Positions 32,269 through 45,080 of a stretch of DNA of 64,000 nt are shown in pieces. The DNA is from Agaricus subrufescens (Eukaryota > Basidiomycota > Agaricomycetes > Agaricales > Agaricaceae). The stretch's first letter is position 1. Each line of letters opens with the position of its first letter. Made by a program: the position numbers and the translations under genes. Location: assembly GCA_029945375.1 (NCBI GenBank), contig CM057062.1, forward strand, positions 2,991,564 through 3,055,563, written 5' to 3'. The notes under the pieces are model-generated. The model worked only from the letters and a program-made list of their open reading frames with translations, was not told the DNA's origin and did no database searches.

Positions 32269-32880
32269 GAGAGCGGATATATTCAACAAGTATAGCAGTG
32301 AGCAATGGTGGAATGCCGGTGGTTGAGTTGAAGCAAAGGTAAGTACTCTCCAGTGTTTCTACAGCCTATTTAAGGGTTCTGTTGGGCTCTGAAAACTCTA
32401 TACACGTCGTATTCAATTCAGATTCAGCATGTAAAATCTCAGGTCTTTAGACGTCAGAGCTCCTCCTGCTAACACATACAATTTCATATTGAACAGGCCT
32501 AGACTCGATCATGGACAGCACGGTGAACAAACTCTGAATTGATTGATACTGATATCATGTTTCAGAAACATGCACATATAATGTATCGTTAATAGTATTA
32601 GTTCCATCTCCTCACGGAGATGGGTACACGGTATTGATAACAAGATGCATGGAGCTATAGTAGTGCAAGTAACATAGTGAAGATTTTGAAGAACATCGGG
32701 TCACCTGTGTACAACCCACACTCTATGTAATATATACTAGTCGTCTCATCTATAGTGTGTAATAAAAGACACTGTGCTCATTCCTTGCACAGTGTTCCAT
32801 TTAAGAATTCACAACACTGCACATTAATAACATTTAATATATCAGTGGGGTGCCAAAGTTAATAATGTAACGGTATTGAC
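32269..32880. other. Spacer between the two Plavaka-region genes
   Basis: AT-rich sequence with no convincing frame. It probably holds the 3' end of the transposase transcript and the promoter of the downstream gene. Confidence 0.4.
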
Positions 32881-35800
32881 TCACCTTCTCAATATCTCCC
32901 GTCCTCGCATGAACATGTCACAGTCTAGCAAGTCAAACAGTACATAATCTGCTGCACGAGGGTGTGGAAGGGCTTCGCCTGATGGAATAAGAACAGCCCC
33001 CCGAATTATTGAATGAATGGAGATGAAGGTGGTGTCCTTTGCTGGTTGCTCCCGAAAACGAAGCAATTCTAGCTCGGTATCACTAATCAATCTGTTTCGA
33101 TGTTGATATACCGGTTCAAATGGCTGTATATAAGCGAGATAAAGATCGCGGTCATTGATAGCAATCGTCAAAAGTGCAAGAATGCGTGCAAAAAAATTTT
33201 CCGGGTTCCCATTTACCAGTATGCAGTCATACCGGGGAATGCCATGGAAGTCAGGATTGCATCGAAGATGATCAACCTTGACCTCCCAATCTGCCAGGCA
33301 AGAATACTTAACCCGGAGATAGCAAAACTCAGTGATCTATCAACACATATTGGTGATTATAATACATTAAGTCTAGAAGTTGTGTTGTCATACCTTATGT
33401 TCAGACCGAAGTTTTACACTTCTGGTTCCTGGTGGCCCGGGCAGTGGAATGTCATGAGCGGGAAGAAATACGGTTAGAAAATGTGAGAGCTTCCTCCTAA
33501 ATGACGAAAAAGCCAGATTATCATGATTTGCCATTTCATATTCTTCCAATGAGCATGGAGGTTTAGCAGTGCCTAACTTGCGGTACTCAAGATATTCTTG
33601 AAGTTCGTTTACCTCGGACTCTTCATCCAACTCCAACAAATCAATGTCGGGTCCTCTTGCAACCGATATCTTGTGTTCATCCAGAAGTGTAATTTTACTC
33701 CTTATTAGACCGGCAACTGTCAAATGATGGTTGGCTGTAAGGATCTATGACAATTATATCAATTGGATTACAAGGTAGCTGTCGGCCATCATAGCAACAC
33801 ACCTGATTGGCTGTATCTTTAAAATTTGTCTGACGTTGATAGATCTTTCGGATCGGTCCATGCATTTTTTCATTTGGCTTAGTACTATAATTTCGGGTGG
33901 CTCCTTTCTCGGATATATCATTGCATAAATGTTTTCGGAGATGCATCTTGGGGAAATTCCAGGATTTTGTACCCAGAGTGTCATCTGTCTGCACCTGGGC
34001 CGGTGGCTGATTCATCTCTTGTGCGCCAGTCAGTTGTAAGTAAGCCTGATATATTAGGTCATTCCCATAATCATTTGTTAATATAATTTGGTTGAATACT
34101 TTACCTCCATAAAAGAACTGAACTTCTGTTCGAGCTCATTTCGCACTGCAACTAGCGTAGACTCTGTATGTAGATTAAAGTCGGCATATAACCGCATATT
34201 CAGATATGAGCGAAGGCAACGCAGAAGGTAGTACCCTTCTGAGTTTCTGTCCTGGCTAAAGATAGACTGAGACGCATACAGAAATATCTGTTTGGCTGTT
34301 CATTGATAGACTGAAAAATCTGAAAATATTTTGTACTATGTACCTTTGAAATATCCTGGTTCTTTGAGCCATCATTGAAGGTGATATTCATCACCGATTT
34401 GAAATGGTTTAAGTTCCGCCAACGCGGCATTGAATCAAATCTAAAAAAAATGAGAATAGACGAACCAATTACTCAAATATTTAACTAGCCGTTGATCAAT
34501 CAAAGAAACCGATCACGTCCCAGTTCTTTTGCAAGGTTTTTGAAGATCGGGAAGAAATGATCCTCCCACAGTCCATTATCATCAGAATGTAGGCAGTCGT
34601 ACGACACAGCAGCATGTAAATCAGTGAGATCAATAGACCAGAACGCATTCTAGCATTTGGAATAAGTTCTCTATGTTTCAATTGTCAGGGATGTCAACAC
34701 ACCTCAACAGGACGCAGACTCGCTGTTTTCAAAAGGGCTTCGCGTTGATCCCCATGTGGCAGAGTCATAGCCTCGAGGAACATGTTTTTTGAGTCATTTT
34801 GAGTGCGGAAAGGAAATTCTTTTGAAAGATCGAATTGCAGATCCTTTGGTACCAAGCAGACGGGACAAGGAAACAGTCCCTTGAGGCCCCGGATCAAAGT
34901 CATCACAGTACTAGTCAATCGTGAGTGTACAACTATCAGCTTGAATCAGACTGCCTTACAACTCTTCATAGTCGGCCACTAAAATCAAAATGAAGGGCCA
35001 AAGTACTCTCCAGGTATCATCGCCGCACTTTGTATTAGATCCGACTTTAGATAGTTTTGCAACATTCATCAAAAACTGCTTAAATGCAGAATGATATACT
35101 GCCGCTTTGAAATTTACAAAGCCGGTCTTGCCTGTTTCGGATGTTTCTTCTGTGACCTAGAAATTGCGGTAGAGAAGTCAGATACAGCATAATAAAAAAA
35201 CATCTACGTTTTGTGCACTCACAATTGGAAGCCAACCAACTATAGATCCTCTGCCAATACCTTCTGAATTTCTGATTCCCACTGGCAAATTTGCAAGACG
35301 TGCGATGATAGGATAGCCTTTTGCTGTACCAAATGATGAAAGCTTGTTTTTATCCGCGTACAAAATAAATGCCACTAGTTTATCATTTTGGGGTGCATCG
35401 CTAGGTGGGATCAGACTCTGAACCACGTCAAGGAATGAGTGTTATTATAATGAATTTGTAAGAGTTATATACCTGTGTTTTCCACCAAGTGTCGCCTGAC
35501 CATGGTTCATCATAAAACCGTTCCCACACCGTTCCATCCCATCTGTAAGTTCGCTCTGCATCCCAAGTAATGTGGTTCTGGAGGTTTGGGTCCTTAATGA
35601 TCTGCAACGCCCAATCCCAGGGTTCACGGTACTGAAACTCGAATGCCCTCGGCTCAGGCTCACACTTATATTGCTGATACACTGTACTTGTTTGAAACTA
35701 AATATAATGCGATGTTAAGATTAAGTTTAGATCAGAATGCGAGCATCAGTTGTGGCAGAAAGAATGTACTTCTACTCGTTGGCTCGCTGCCAGTTCCCAT

Positions 35801-36633
35801 AACTTCATTGCTTCATCAGCATTTTGAACCCCAAATTTTTCGTCATCGTTACTTGCCACTGCGACTGCTTTGTGAATCAATTCTAAATAGGAGGCTAATT
35901 GTGTTTGGTTAAGGCCAACTTCCATCGCGAATTCTAATACCTCAAAATCAAGTCGAGTGCGAAAGGGCTCCCATGGGTGTTCTTCAGGTTTGATGTTTAA
36001 TGGGAAAAGACGGTGATTGTGTTCCTGGAGAGGCTTGATGGTCGGAGGTCGGCCAGATGACGGGTGATACTCGGTATAGATCGAGTCAACATCTGGTGTC
36101 TCAGTCATGATTTCTCCTGAAGGATAACAAGCCAGGCGTTGATTCGTATCTACATTCAACACAAAAGCACAATCAAGTTTCTCCTGAACACATAGCTAAT
36201 TTACACCGTACCAGTATGTGGGTGATCGACATTGGATGTATTGTTATAGTCCAGCATGTCAGGGGTCGAGGGTGGGTTTTCATTTTGTTTGTAGTCTTGT
36301 GATCGATGCCCCGAGGGTCCTTCAAATCCAATCTCAATGCTGAATTAGATATCTTTATTAATATGTATGCACACATCTTGGCCGGATTTCTTACCTAGAA
36401 TGAGTCACTAGGGAGTCAATGGGGTTGTGGACTGGAACCTGTGCGCTAACTCTCTCCGAGATAGTCAGGGCTTAAGACACAAGTCAGGCCTGATATTTAG
36501 ATCATGTTCATAGTCTCGCACCTGACAGCCTCAACGCATCTCGATCTCGCTGATCTCGCTCACACTTCCTCTGATGCATTCCGTAACCTTTGCCAAAGGT
36601 TTTTTTGCATATATCGCAGGTTCGCCGTTCCAT
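32881..36633 (-). CDS. Plavaka (CACTA-type) transposase, many introns
   Basis: The start at 36633 gives MERRTCDICKKTFGKGYGMH, a C2HC finger (C-x2-C, H-x4-C). Downstream exons: LFPLNIKPEEHPWEPFRTRLDFE (about 36010-35930); REPWDWALQIIKDPNLQNHI with TYRWDG (35640-35550); ILYADKNKLSSFGTAKGYPI and LPVGIRNSEGIGRGSIVGWLPI (35380-35230); VMTLIRGLKGLFPCPVCLVP (about 34910-34850); AFWSIDLTDLHAAVSYDCLHSDDNGLW (about 34650); RWRNLNHFKSVMNITFNDGS (about 34420); SWNFPKMHLRKHLCNDI...NEKMHGPIRKIYQ (33980-33830); C-terminus to 32881. These are diagnostic of fungal Plavaka transposases. Roughly ten exons are present; I did not prove every junction, so intactness is open. No certain terminal repeats were found. 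Confidence 0.85.
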
Positions 36634-37143
36634 CACACGGTCAAGTAGTAAGAGAGAAAAATAAATTTTCACACACAATCCTCAATATAGAAATTATTGA
36701 TCGTATCATAAAGCTACCCTCTTCCATACAGTTGTTGTATGACCGCAGTCAGTGCAAACACCAATCAGTCCAGAAACATGGCGAAAATGCGAAAGTTTTG
36801 TTTTTAATTACATGCATGAACAGGTAACGTAACCCATAATTCGGCCTTGTCAGGTCAGTGCTAACCTGGAAAGGTGCTTATAAGGCCGGATCAGTCCGTG
36901 CTGCCTTGGCAGGCACTCAGGAAATTTCCAACATTGGAAGCAAGATACGTTTAAATCGTCAAAGATTCGGCTTTTCCAGGTCTCGGCACCTAACCCTTCC
37001 AAAAGGAGCTTCTGATTAGAGGGGGGAGAGGGGGGTCTCTCCTCTTTCTATCTAGAGTGATTTATATTGAATTCCTCATACTGCGCTAAACGATGCCAAA
37101 CAATAGGACTCCTGTGTCCCACGGCATGTTACCATGTCACTAA
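36634..37143. other. Upstream flank of the Plavaka gene
   Basis: No gene is seen. GGCC/GCCTT-containing words (for example AAGGCCGGAT, TGCCTTGGCAGGCA) near 36840-36920 echo those at 29990-30130 on the other side. They may be sub-terminal repeats, but no clean inverted termini or duplication could be set. Confidence 0.35.
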
Positions 37144-37263
37144 CATCAGCAAAAGGTTTGGCTACTTGAAGCCACTTGAAGCTACTTGAGGGCTACTTGA
37201 AAATTTTCAAGTAGCCCTCAAGTAGCTTCAAGTAGCTTCAAGTAGCCAAACCTTTTGCTGATG
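37144..37263. repeat. 120-bp palindrome with zero loop
   Basis: Arms 37144-37203 and 37204-37263 are reverse complements with a single mismatch (GCCAC versus GCTAC). They meet at AAAA/TTTT with no loop. Inside each arm CTACTTGAAG-type decamers recur. Such a perfect foldback is expected of a MITE-like or foldback remnant, or of a hairpin RNA source. No coding potential. Confidence 0.95.
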
Positions 37264-39709
37264 AACTTGTGCCGATCATCACTGATCGGAGTTGATCGTT
37301 ACTGTTAACATTCCCAAGCGTGTGAATGACAATAGGCGGGGGTGTCCCCTCACTGTTTCCCGCCCTTCCCACGCCTTATTTGGCTGATCCTCCGCTTGAA
37401 ATTATACTCCCACGCACAGTAGCTCAACACTCGGCAACTATTTCCCACTTCCCCTGCAGGTAAATGCCTTTCTATCTTCTAGAGCACCATTCACATTGCT
37501 ATTGGGGCCGTATACACACCATATATGTAGCAATGCTAGTGGTATTTGCTGTATAATATAACACATGTTCTCTAAGGAGCCCTTTAAGAAGATGCTAGAT
37601 ACCGGGCGCATTTTTGAGCCTCAGCGCGAGGCAATATGTGCTGTACATACCGTTGGTGCTCTAGTATACTATACCAAAAGCAATTTGCACGAGATCTGCA
37701 CAGGAATATCCTATGTATCTTATAAATAACCGCTTTATTCAATAGTAATTAGTGTTTGTACTTACCTATACTGAGGCGCGTGCGGCGCGTTGTGCGCGCA
37801 ATTGTGCGCACTGTTAAGTGGTATCCAACGCAAAAGTTCTCTTGTGAAACGGACAAGAATCAAGTGAGATATTGCTGATTCTTTGTGTAGTCATATGCTG
37901 ATAAATGAATGGCATCAGATGAATCCAAATTACGACCACCTTGCGCTTCAAGAATCTGTATATAACTTATATGTGTCAATAGCTATTGACAGTGGCTTTT
38001 AGCAGCTGTAGGGCTAAAGTATCATAATTGATGGTTTGCTAACACTTTACTAACACTACCCCAGCAACCAGGTTTGAACCACCATAGTGAATTGTTCTCT
38101 ATTATACAAGTATTCACCAATAATATCACCTGCTGCCTGGAGCACCTGATGAGTTCGACTGTTGTTGAAGATAGATAGAAGCCCATCACGCTGTGCAGTG
38201 TGCAATATGATATTTGCCAAACTTTTTACCTTGTCCTTCAAAATAACATTGACGTTCACAATTGTGAAGTTCTATGATGTTATAGTCAGATCAGGGGAGG
38301 TTTTCATTGTTGTTGTAGTCATCCTAACTGAAGACTGGCACACCGGGATCTATTGAGTTTTTATGGCAACTATCAAGCTTTATGCACGCCACTGTCAAGC
38401 TAAGTGAGGAGCTACATCTCGTTATGCATGTTTGCCACTGTCACACTAAGCAAGGAACAGTTCCGGCATTGGATGGTGGCGCACGGACCTTGTCATTCAG
38501 TATAAGTTTCGTGGGATGGGTTGTACGGTAAATTTTTTCTTCGACTGAACACCATCTCAGCCTAGTGAATAACATGCCCTCCACTTCGCGTACTGCATCT
38601 ACTCTTTTTCTCACTTTGCGTCACAAATCTACTTAAGCTCACAAGCTGCAACTTGGTATGGCTAGCTACTCGTGCAAAAAAACAGTCATGCTCATCTTCC
38701 AACGAGAATCCAGCAGTCTAGAAGAAGGCAGGAGGTGCGTGTAGCATATTCAGCTACTCATTTTTAGTATACTCATACGGTTTATTTTACAGAGGTGCCT
38801 CAGAGAAGAATCCTCCTGCAATTCATTGTAAGCCTTTCTCCATATCCTCCGTCTCTTTCGAAGTATCTGACTTGTCCACAGATGTGGACGTGGCTCAATA
38901 CGGCAGCCGGCATTACAGTCGACATCATTTGATGGAATGGAGTATACCCAGAGTATACCTTGGTCATAAATATGTATATAATTTATATTTAGCTTAGTCT
39001 TGTAATTTGCTTGGGTAATGATGATCGATGTTTTGATGATTCGGCAGTCTAGATCTTAAGTCAATAATGCACATGTTGGATAAATGATGCGGAAAAACAC
39101 CAATAATTCTGAATAATATTCTGTCAAGTGTATGCTAATTTATGATAAATTATTCTTTCTAACACGTATTTTAGGGATAATCATCCAGAGTGTACAACCG
39201 GCAGTTTAAACCTGGCCCAAGTTGGCCGAATTGGCCAAGCTAGGCTAATAGTGCATAATTTTACGCTAATCTAGCCTACATTAAACATTTTTTACCATCT
39301 CCCATTTTCCTGATGCACTTACGTGTTTTTCGGAAGAGCTTTAGAAATCTTCTTTCGATACATCGGCTTTCTCGGGTGATAACACCCTGCTGACTGCTTA
39401 CAATATCCCCAGGCAAACAGTTGAGTGTTAATTATGGCAGTCGAGAAAATTTCGCCGGCCTCAGTTTGGTTCATCGCCAGTGCCGCATTATTGACGTTTG
39501 CGAAGCGGGTACTACAACTTACGAGACATCTATCTTACTCAAGTTCGTGCTTCAGCTCAAGTATCCCGTGGCACAACCCATGATAACCAAGTCCGGCAAT
39601 ATAACTTCATCTAGATACGCAGGCGAGGAAAAGTGTAACAAAAAGTTCGAAAAAAATATTACCCCTTACCAACACAATATGTAGAGATTTAAAATAAACA
39701 CTTCCTTCT
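37264..39709. other. 2.4 kb without a recognisable gene
   Basis: AT-rich, with only short frames on either strand. Nothing matches a family I know. Possible short spliced genes around 38570-38930 and 39420-39680 cannot be supported. Confidence 0.4.
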
Positions 39710-41646
39710 CTATGGCTCCTCAATTGAAGTGGGGAACTTGAAGACATTACCGGGGTCAACACTCCTCTTCAACTGTTGAAGGCGATGATAATGTTGTCCG
39801 AAATATAGTTGTTGCCCTAATTATCCGTATCTAAGTAAAATAACCACCAATCGTATACGTTAGGCCCACTTACAATTTTGTAGTTTATCATCAAGGTAAT
39901 TGGGATAAGCGCTGATCATAGGGGTGTGAGTATGCTCTGGTCAAGTAAGACATAGGTCCCGACAACTCACGTGTAAGGCCAATTTGACGGGTTATTGCCG
40001 GTGACACTCTTCACCATGCCTAGAACATCGGAATCAGTTTTTGGCAATCACGACGGGGCGATATGATTCACCATCGGCCAATGAGAACCCGATTGGATTG
40101 AATGGATCATTCGGATCCTCCTCATGAACGTAAAACTGTATCAAAAACAACGCTCCCCTGTTCGCGAACGCTGTATCATCAAGCGGCACTTCATTCACAA
40201 TAGATTGAGGTCCTCCCCACTCTTCAACCTCGATAAACCAATCCTACCAAAAACCATATTATATCAGTCATCCTTTACACACGTCAAAAGAGAGCCAATT
40301 TTTTTTACAATTTGGGCATTAAATCCCTGGTTTGCGAGGTACTGCATGAAAGCTTGACAACTCTTCATCGTCATCGGTTGCTTCTCCGGTGTTAATAACG
40401 ATTTGACATAGAATGTATCGATTTCGTCAGGGATACCCGTCGTGTTCAATCTATTATTCATTTCTCCAAAAAACGCCACGCTGTCGATATACTTCCCGGG
40501 TTTAACAATTTGATTTACCGGTTTCTGACCACCAACTTGGTTCAAAAGTGGTTTGATGATAGCATCGAATTTGTTGGGAGAGTCGTACCACACCCCCTGG
40601 AGTGTCACGCCGACTCGACCTTGCTTGCTTCCCTTCACCAAAAGAAGTTCAGAGCCGAATTGAGGTGGGACCTGACCGAGAGAGAAAGTTTGATATGCGT
40701 TTAGGAAAGATGAGGCAACGGTGGTGTTTAAATCCCATGTGTATTGGAAGACGGTGGCTGATGGTGGGACGGGGAAGGTTTTGACTGTGAGTGAAGTTGT
40801 GATTCCGAATGAAGGTCCAGCGCCACGCATTCCCTATGTGTTAAACATTAATTCATTCAAATGGTTGGACTGAAAAAAACAATAACTCACCCAAAATAAC
40901 TCGGGATTATGATCTTTCGAAGCGGTGGCAATAGTACCATTGGCAAGCACGAGGTCAATTGACTGAATCACATCCAACACCAAACCCCATAATCTCGACG
41001 CATAAGCAAACCCTCCAAGCAAAGAATGCCCACCAATCCCAACATACGGACACGTTCCATGACCGAATCCCCTCCCAAATTGGTTCAACGCCAACGCTAT
41101 ATCGCCGAGTCTGTTACCGGATTCAAGTAGAGCTGTACCGGACTGGGTGTCGACTTGGATGTGGGTAAAGTGTTTGTTCATGTCGATGACTACTGCGCCG
41201 TCTTGGCCGCCCAGGCCATTGGCGATGTAACTATGCTGTAAGGCGGATCATTCAAATTGTAAATTCATGAAAGGTTCCTTTTTGGTTGACTTACGCCTCC
41301 TCCTCGGGCGGAGACATGCTTCTTGTATTTGACCGCTGTTTGAACTACGGTAGAGACTTGTGCCGGTGTGCTAGGGAAGGCTACAACAGCCGGTGTAAAA
41401 ACAAACCTCCGATTGACTATAAGAGATACTTATCAGAATCTCTGACGTATTGACAGATAAAAATAGATACTCACAGGCCGCACTCGCAGACTTGAAACCC
41501 TGCTCTCCAGGCGCAACAAGCTCAATACCCTTACTCCTCAGGTCAGCAACCAGATTGTGAGCACCACATATCCAAAAACAAGTAGCAAAAATCAGGAACG
41601 CAGTGGATAAGAAGTTGAGCTTCAAGCCCCTTGAAATGATACCCAT
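39710..41646 (-). CDS. Secreted FAD-linked oligosaccharide oxidase, AA7 / berberine-bridge type
   Basis: The start MGIISRGLKLNFLSTAFLIF gives a signal peptide or anchor. The FAD-binding part has KHVSARGGGHSY (His for 8-alpha-histidyl FAD) and GHGTCPYVGIGGHSLLGGFAYASRLWGL (the Cys of bicovalent flavin attachment in the glucooligosaccharide oxidase group). DLVLANGTIATAS and GAGPSFGITTSLTVKTF follow. The substrate half ends with a berberine-bridge segment, SAYPNYLDDKL...LYFGQHYHRLQQLKRSVDPGNVFKF, and the stop at 39710. A 52-bp GTGAAT...CTAG intron (about 40070-40020) removes an apparent stop and joins GFSLADG to MVKSVTGNN. One junction near 39970 could not be phased. The family oxidises reducing ends of oligosaccharides outside the cell, producing H2O2. 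Confidence 0.85.
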
Positions 41647-42263
41647 CTTCAACGAGTGGAGAGGGGACAATTGGTGAGCGGTGGAAACCACGAATCGCTT
41701 CCCATTCTACTATTTATACTGTACGATGCGTTCATAGGGGTTAAGAATATACCGGTAGTCCCATTTGAGAACAAAGTTTGTGCACTACGCACTATCTGCT
41801 CTCATGAAACGTCAGAAACCACGGCCAGGCCATGTGAGCAAGGGGTTTGAGCTCGGTCAAGTTCGGGCTTGAGAGACCGCCAAGTAGGGTGGGTTGCGGA
41901 GAAGATATATGCTATTAATCTTCGCAATACTTGTTGCAGTGCCAGAGGATTCCAGTTATCGTCTGGGTGTTCGTCGGCTTCATTTCGTTCACTGGACCAC
42001 CGGGCCGGAGGATCTGATCCACCGACATTACCGCTCCACAGCCTCGAATTACTTACATTCCCCCTCTCCGTCTCACACACCTCCTACCCGGTGATATTAT
42101 TTAGCTAGGACGAATCGAACCATGTCGGCCTTGAAGTCGTTGGACCGGTGCGAGAAAACATAAATGAATACTGGATTAAAGACTAGCCATTATATCACTG
42201 TTTCCAGATTACTGTTGTTTAAATATCTATGAAATACCGTCATAGGCCTATGGCCGAATCGGT
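41647..42263. other. Intergenic region between AA7 and cyclophilin genes
   Basis: It contains the AA7 promoter and the cyclophilin 3' flank. Several overlapping frames of 60-90 codons occur on both strands without family resemblance. Confidence 0.4.
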
Positions 42264-43128
<865 letters not shown>

Positions 43129-43346
43129 GGCGGTCGGTGAGTATGTCAGTCTCGTCAAGCGCGGCGTATGAAAAACAGAGGTCACGTGAATGTTTGTCAT
43201 GTGCCCACTAGCACCGAATGAGCGGGCGGCTATCAAAATGATTTCTATAATGTATTGGGGCGGATGTGGCAGAGGGGTAGAGTCTCGGACGTAGGGGTCA
43301 TATGTAAGCATTTGTGGGCTTAGCCACGATCTTTCCACTCTCTTCC

Positions 43347-44137
43347 ATGAGTTCCGATAACGATCGGCAAGAGATGCCTGAGAAACGGGACGGGCGCGAT
43401 TCACCCCTCCTTCGTATGATGCGCGCCCTCGAAGCGATGCCCGGAGATCATTCGAAACTGATCAGCCTCTCCCCCGCTTTACCAGGCGACACCCAAGACA
43501 TAAACGAACTGCCGATTTGGGGCCCAGGCCGTCAAACTTCTGTCCCGATTCAGAAAATCGATAAATGTGGGGTTTGTTTCAACTACTGACCTGCGTCTGT
43601 GTAAATCGTGCGCGACGGTATGTTGGATGTCTTTCATCTGCATCTGCAAACCGCGTGCTGAATGACTCGTAAACAGGTAATATACTGTTCTAAGGAGTGC
43701 CAAAGAGCGGATTGGTCAGTTCACAAGAAAAGCTGTAGCACGTCTCACTCTACTACACGTATATATATACTCAATCTGAGCTCCGTCAAGCGCAATCTGA
43801 GCAGATCAATCTCAAAGTCTTCTATCCCTTGATCGCGTATCTCTTTGACACCCTTCGGCGCCCGAACCCAAAACCTATTGAATCACTGCCCAAACACGTC
43901 GATTATACTCCAGAGATCCTCACTTTATATCAAGCTGCAGGTCATTATAAGGAACCCCTCCCATTACCCCATCCAGCCCTATCTCAAAGGATCATTCAAG
44001 CGACCATACCTCGATCACGAAAAGCCACAAAATCCAACAATCCACTACATCACACCGTTACCCTTGGAGATACCTATGATCTCCGAATCTCCCTGACCCC
44101 GGAGGAAGACAGGTTGGAAAAGTGGTGGAAACTATAG
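43347..44137 (+). CDS. MYND zinc-finger protein, apparent one-base frameshift
   Basis: The start is MSSDNDRQEMPEKRDGRDS. A MYND finger follows: CGVC, then LCKSC in a shifted frame, then across an intron (GTATGT...AACAG, about 43620-43677) IYCSKECQRADWSVHKKSC. The spacing C-x2-C-x8-C-x2-C fits MYND only if one base is discounted near 43590. This implies an indel, a sequence error or an unusual splice. Downstream are QINLKVFYPLIAYLFDTLRR and LEKWWKL. Further exon-like pieces (DPKMMHTAGKIGNGSYVLV..., then ...ILVTKCWKDWEKPIVYDWDE) extend to 44943 and may be the C-terminus or a neighbour gene. MYND fingers bind proline-rich partners. Confidence 0.6.
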
Positions 44138-44149
44138 AGAAAAAAAACC

Positions 44150-44943
44150 TTGGGTAATGGAATGCAACTTTATCTGCACGTCGTTCGAGAAACCGATATC
44201 CTCGAAATCACTGTTGCCGTATCCCTCCTCCTTCTCTCCGAAATATACTCGACTCGCTTGTCTCGACCCAAAAATGATGCACACAGCGGGAAAAATAGGG
44301 AATGGAAGCTACGTTCTTGTTATCGTCTCGAATTTGGACGCAGTCCCGTCAGTGATTTTGGGATTTACAAGGGCAGGATCCAAGGAAAAAACAACCGCGT
44401 TCAAAAGTTGGACATATTATCATCCAGATTCTAACACTCGAAGAAGTCACCCTTGATTGTTGTAGTTTCGCTTTTGGCATGACTACTTGCGTTGATGCCT
44501 CACCTTGTCTCCGGGGGCTGCCTATGGAATTCCGGGACTGGGGGAGTACTCGTACGCCTGCATGCTTCCATCCTTCAACTCATCACGAAGTCTCCCACGT
44601 TCTTATCGAAGAGAAACGTTTCTCTGTGATGCAGAACAAAGACCTACATGGGGCTCTCGGCTGGGAAGTACCTGGCGCAGGGGAAGAAGATCAACGCAAT
44701 TGTCTACGTCGATTTATGGAACTTATTCAAGGCAGCCCATGTACAATGATTCAAGAGAAGCGTATACAAGATTTCCAAATTCAAGGTAAACTTGTGTTGG
44801 ATAACATTCTGGTGACAAAGTGTTGGAAGGATTGGGAGAAACCAATTGTTTATGATTGGGATGAGTCTTTCGACTCTGGGAATTTCAAACGGCAGCTATT
44901 TACAAAGGGGTCAAGGTGCGATCCAACGTATCCGGCATACTGA
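44150..44943 (+). CDS. Unrecognised coding-like region after the MYND gene
   Basis: Two overlapping open stretches (44157-44456 and 44479-44943) have protein-like composition, including RLACLDPKMMHTAGKIGNG and IQDFQIQGKLVLDNILVTK. They could be 3' exons of the MYND gene or a separate small gene. I do not recognise a family. Confidence 0.3.
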
Positions 44944-44986
44944 GTGGTCTATGGTCCATGATTACGAAGGGGCTTGATTGATTGAC

Positions 44987-45080
44987 TTTCCCTTTCCCTT
45001 TCCCTTTCCCTTTCCCTTTCCCTTTCCCTTTCCCTTTCCCTTTCCCTTTCCCTTTCCCTTTCCCTTTCCCTTTCCCTCCC
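44987..45080. repeat. (CCCTTT)n hexamer microsatellite
   Basis: About 15 uninterrupted copies of TTTCCC ending in TTTCCCTCCCTTTT. One strand is pure pyrimidine. It is not the telomere repeat TTAGGG. Confidence 0.97.

Noticed and set aside
29900..36950. Exact Plavaka terminal inverted repeats
   Set aside because: GGCC/GCCTT words occur on both sides, but no CACT-type ends or matching short duplications could be aligned by eye.
39980..40070. Premature stop in the AA7 oxidase
   Set aside because: A 52-bp GTGAAT...CTAG intron removes it in phase and restores the expected sequence.
44987..45080. Internal telomere tract
   Set aside because: The unit is CCCTTT, not CCCTAA; a simple hexamer microsatellite fits.
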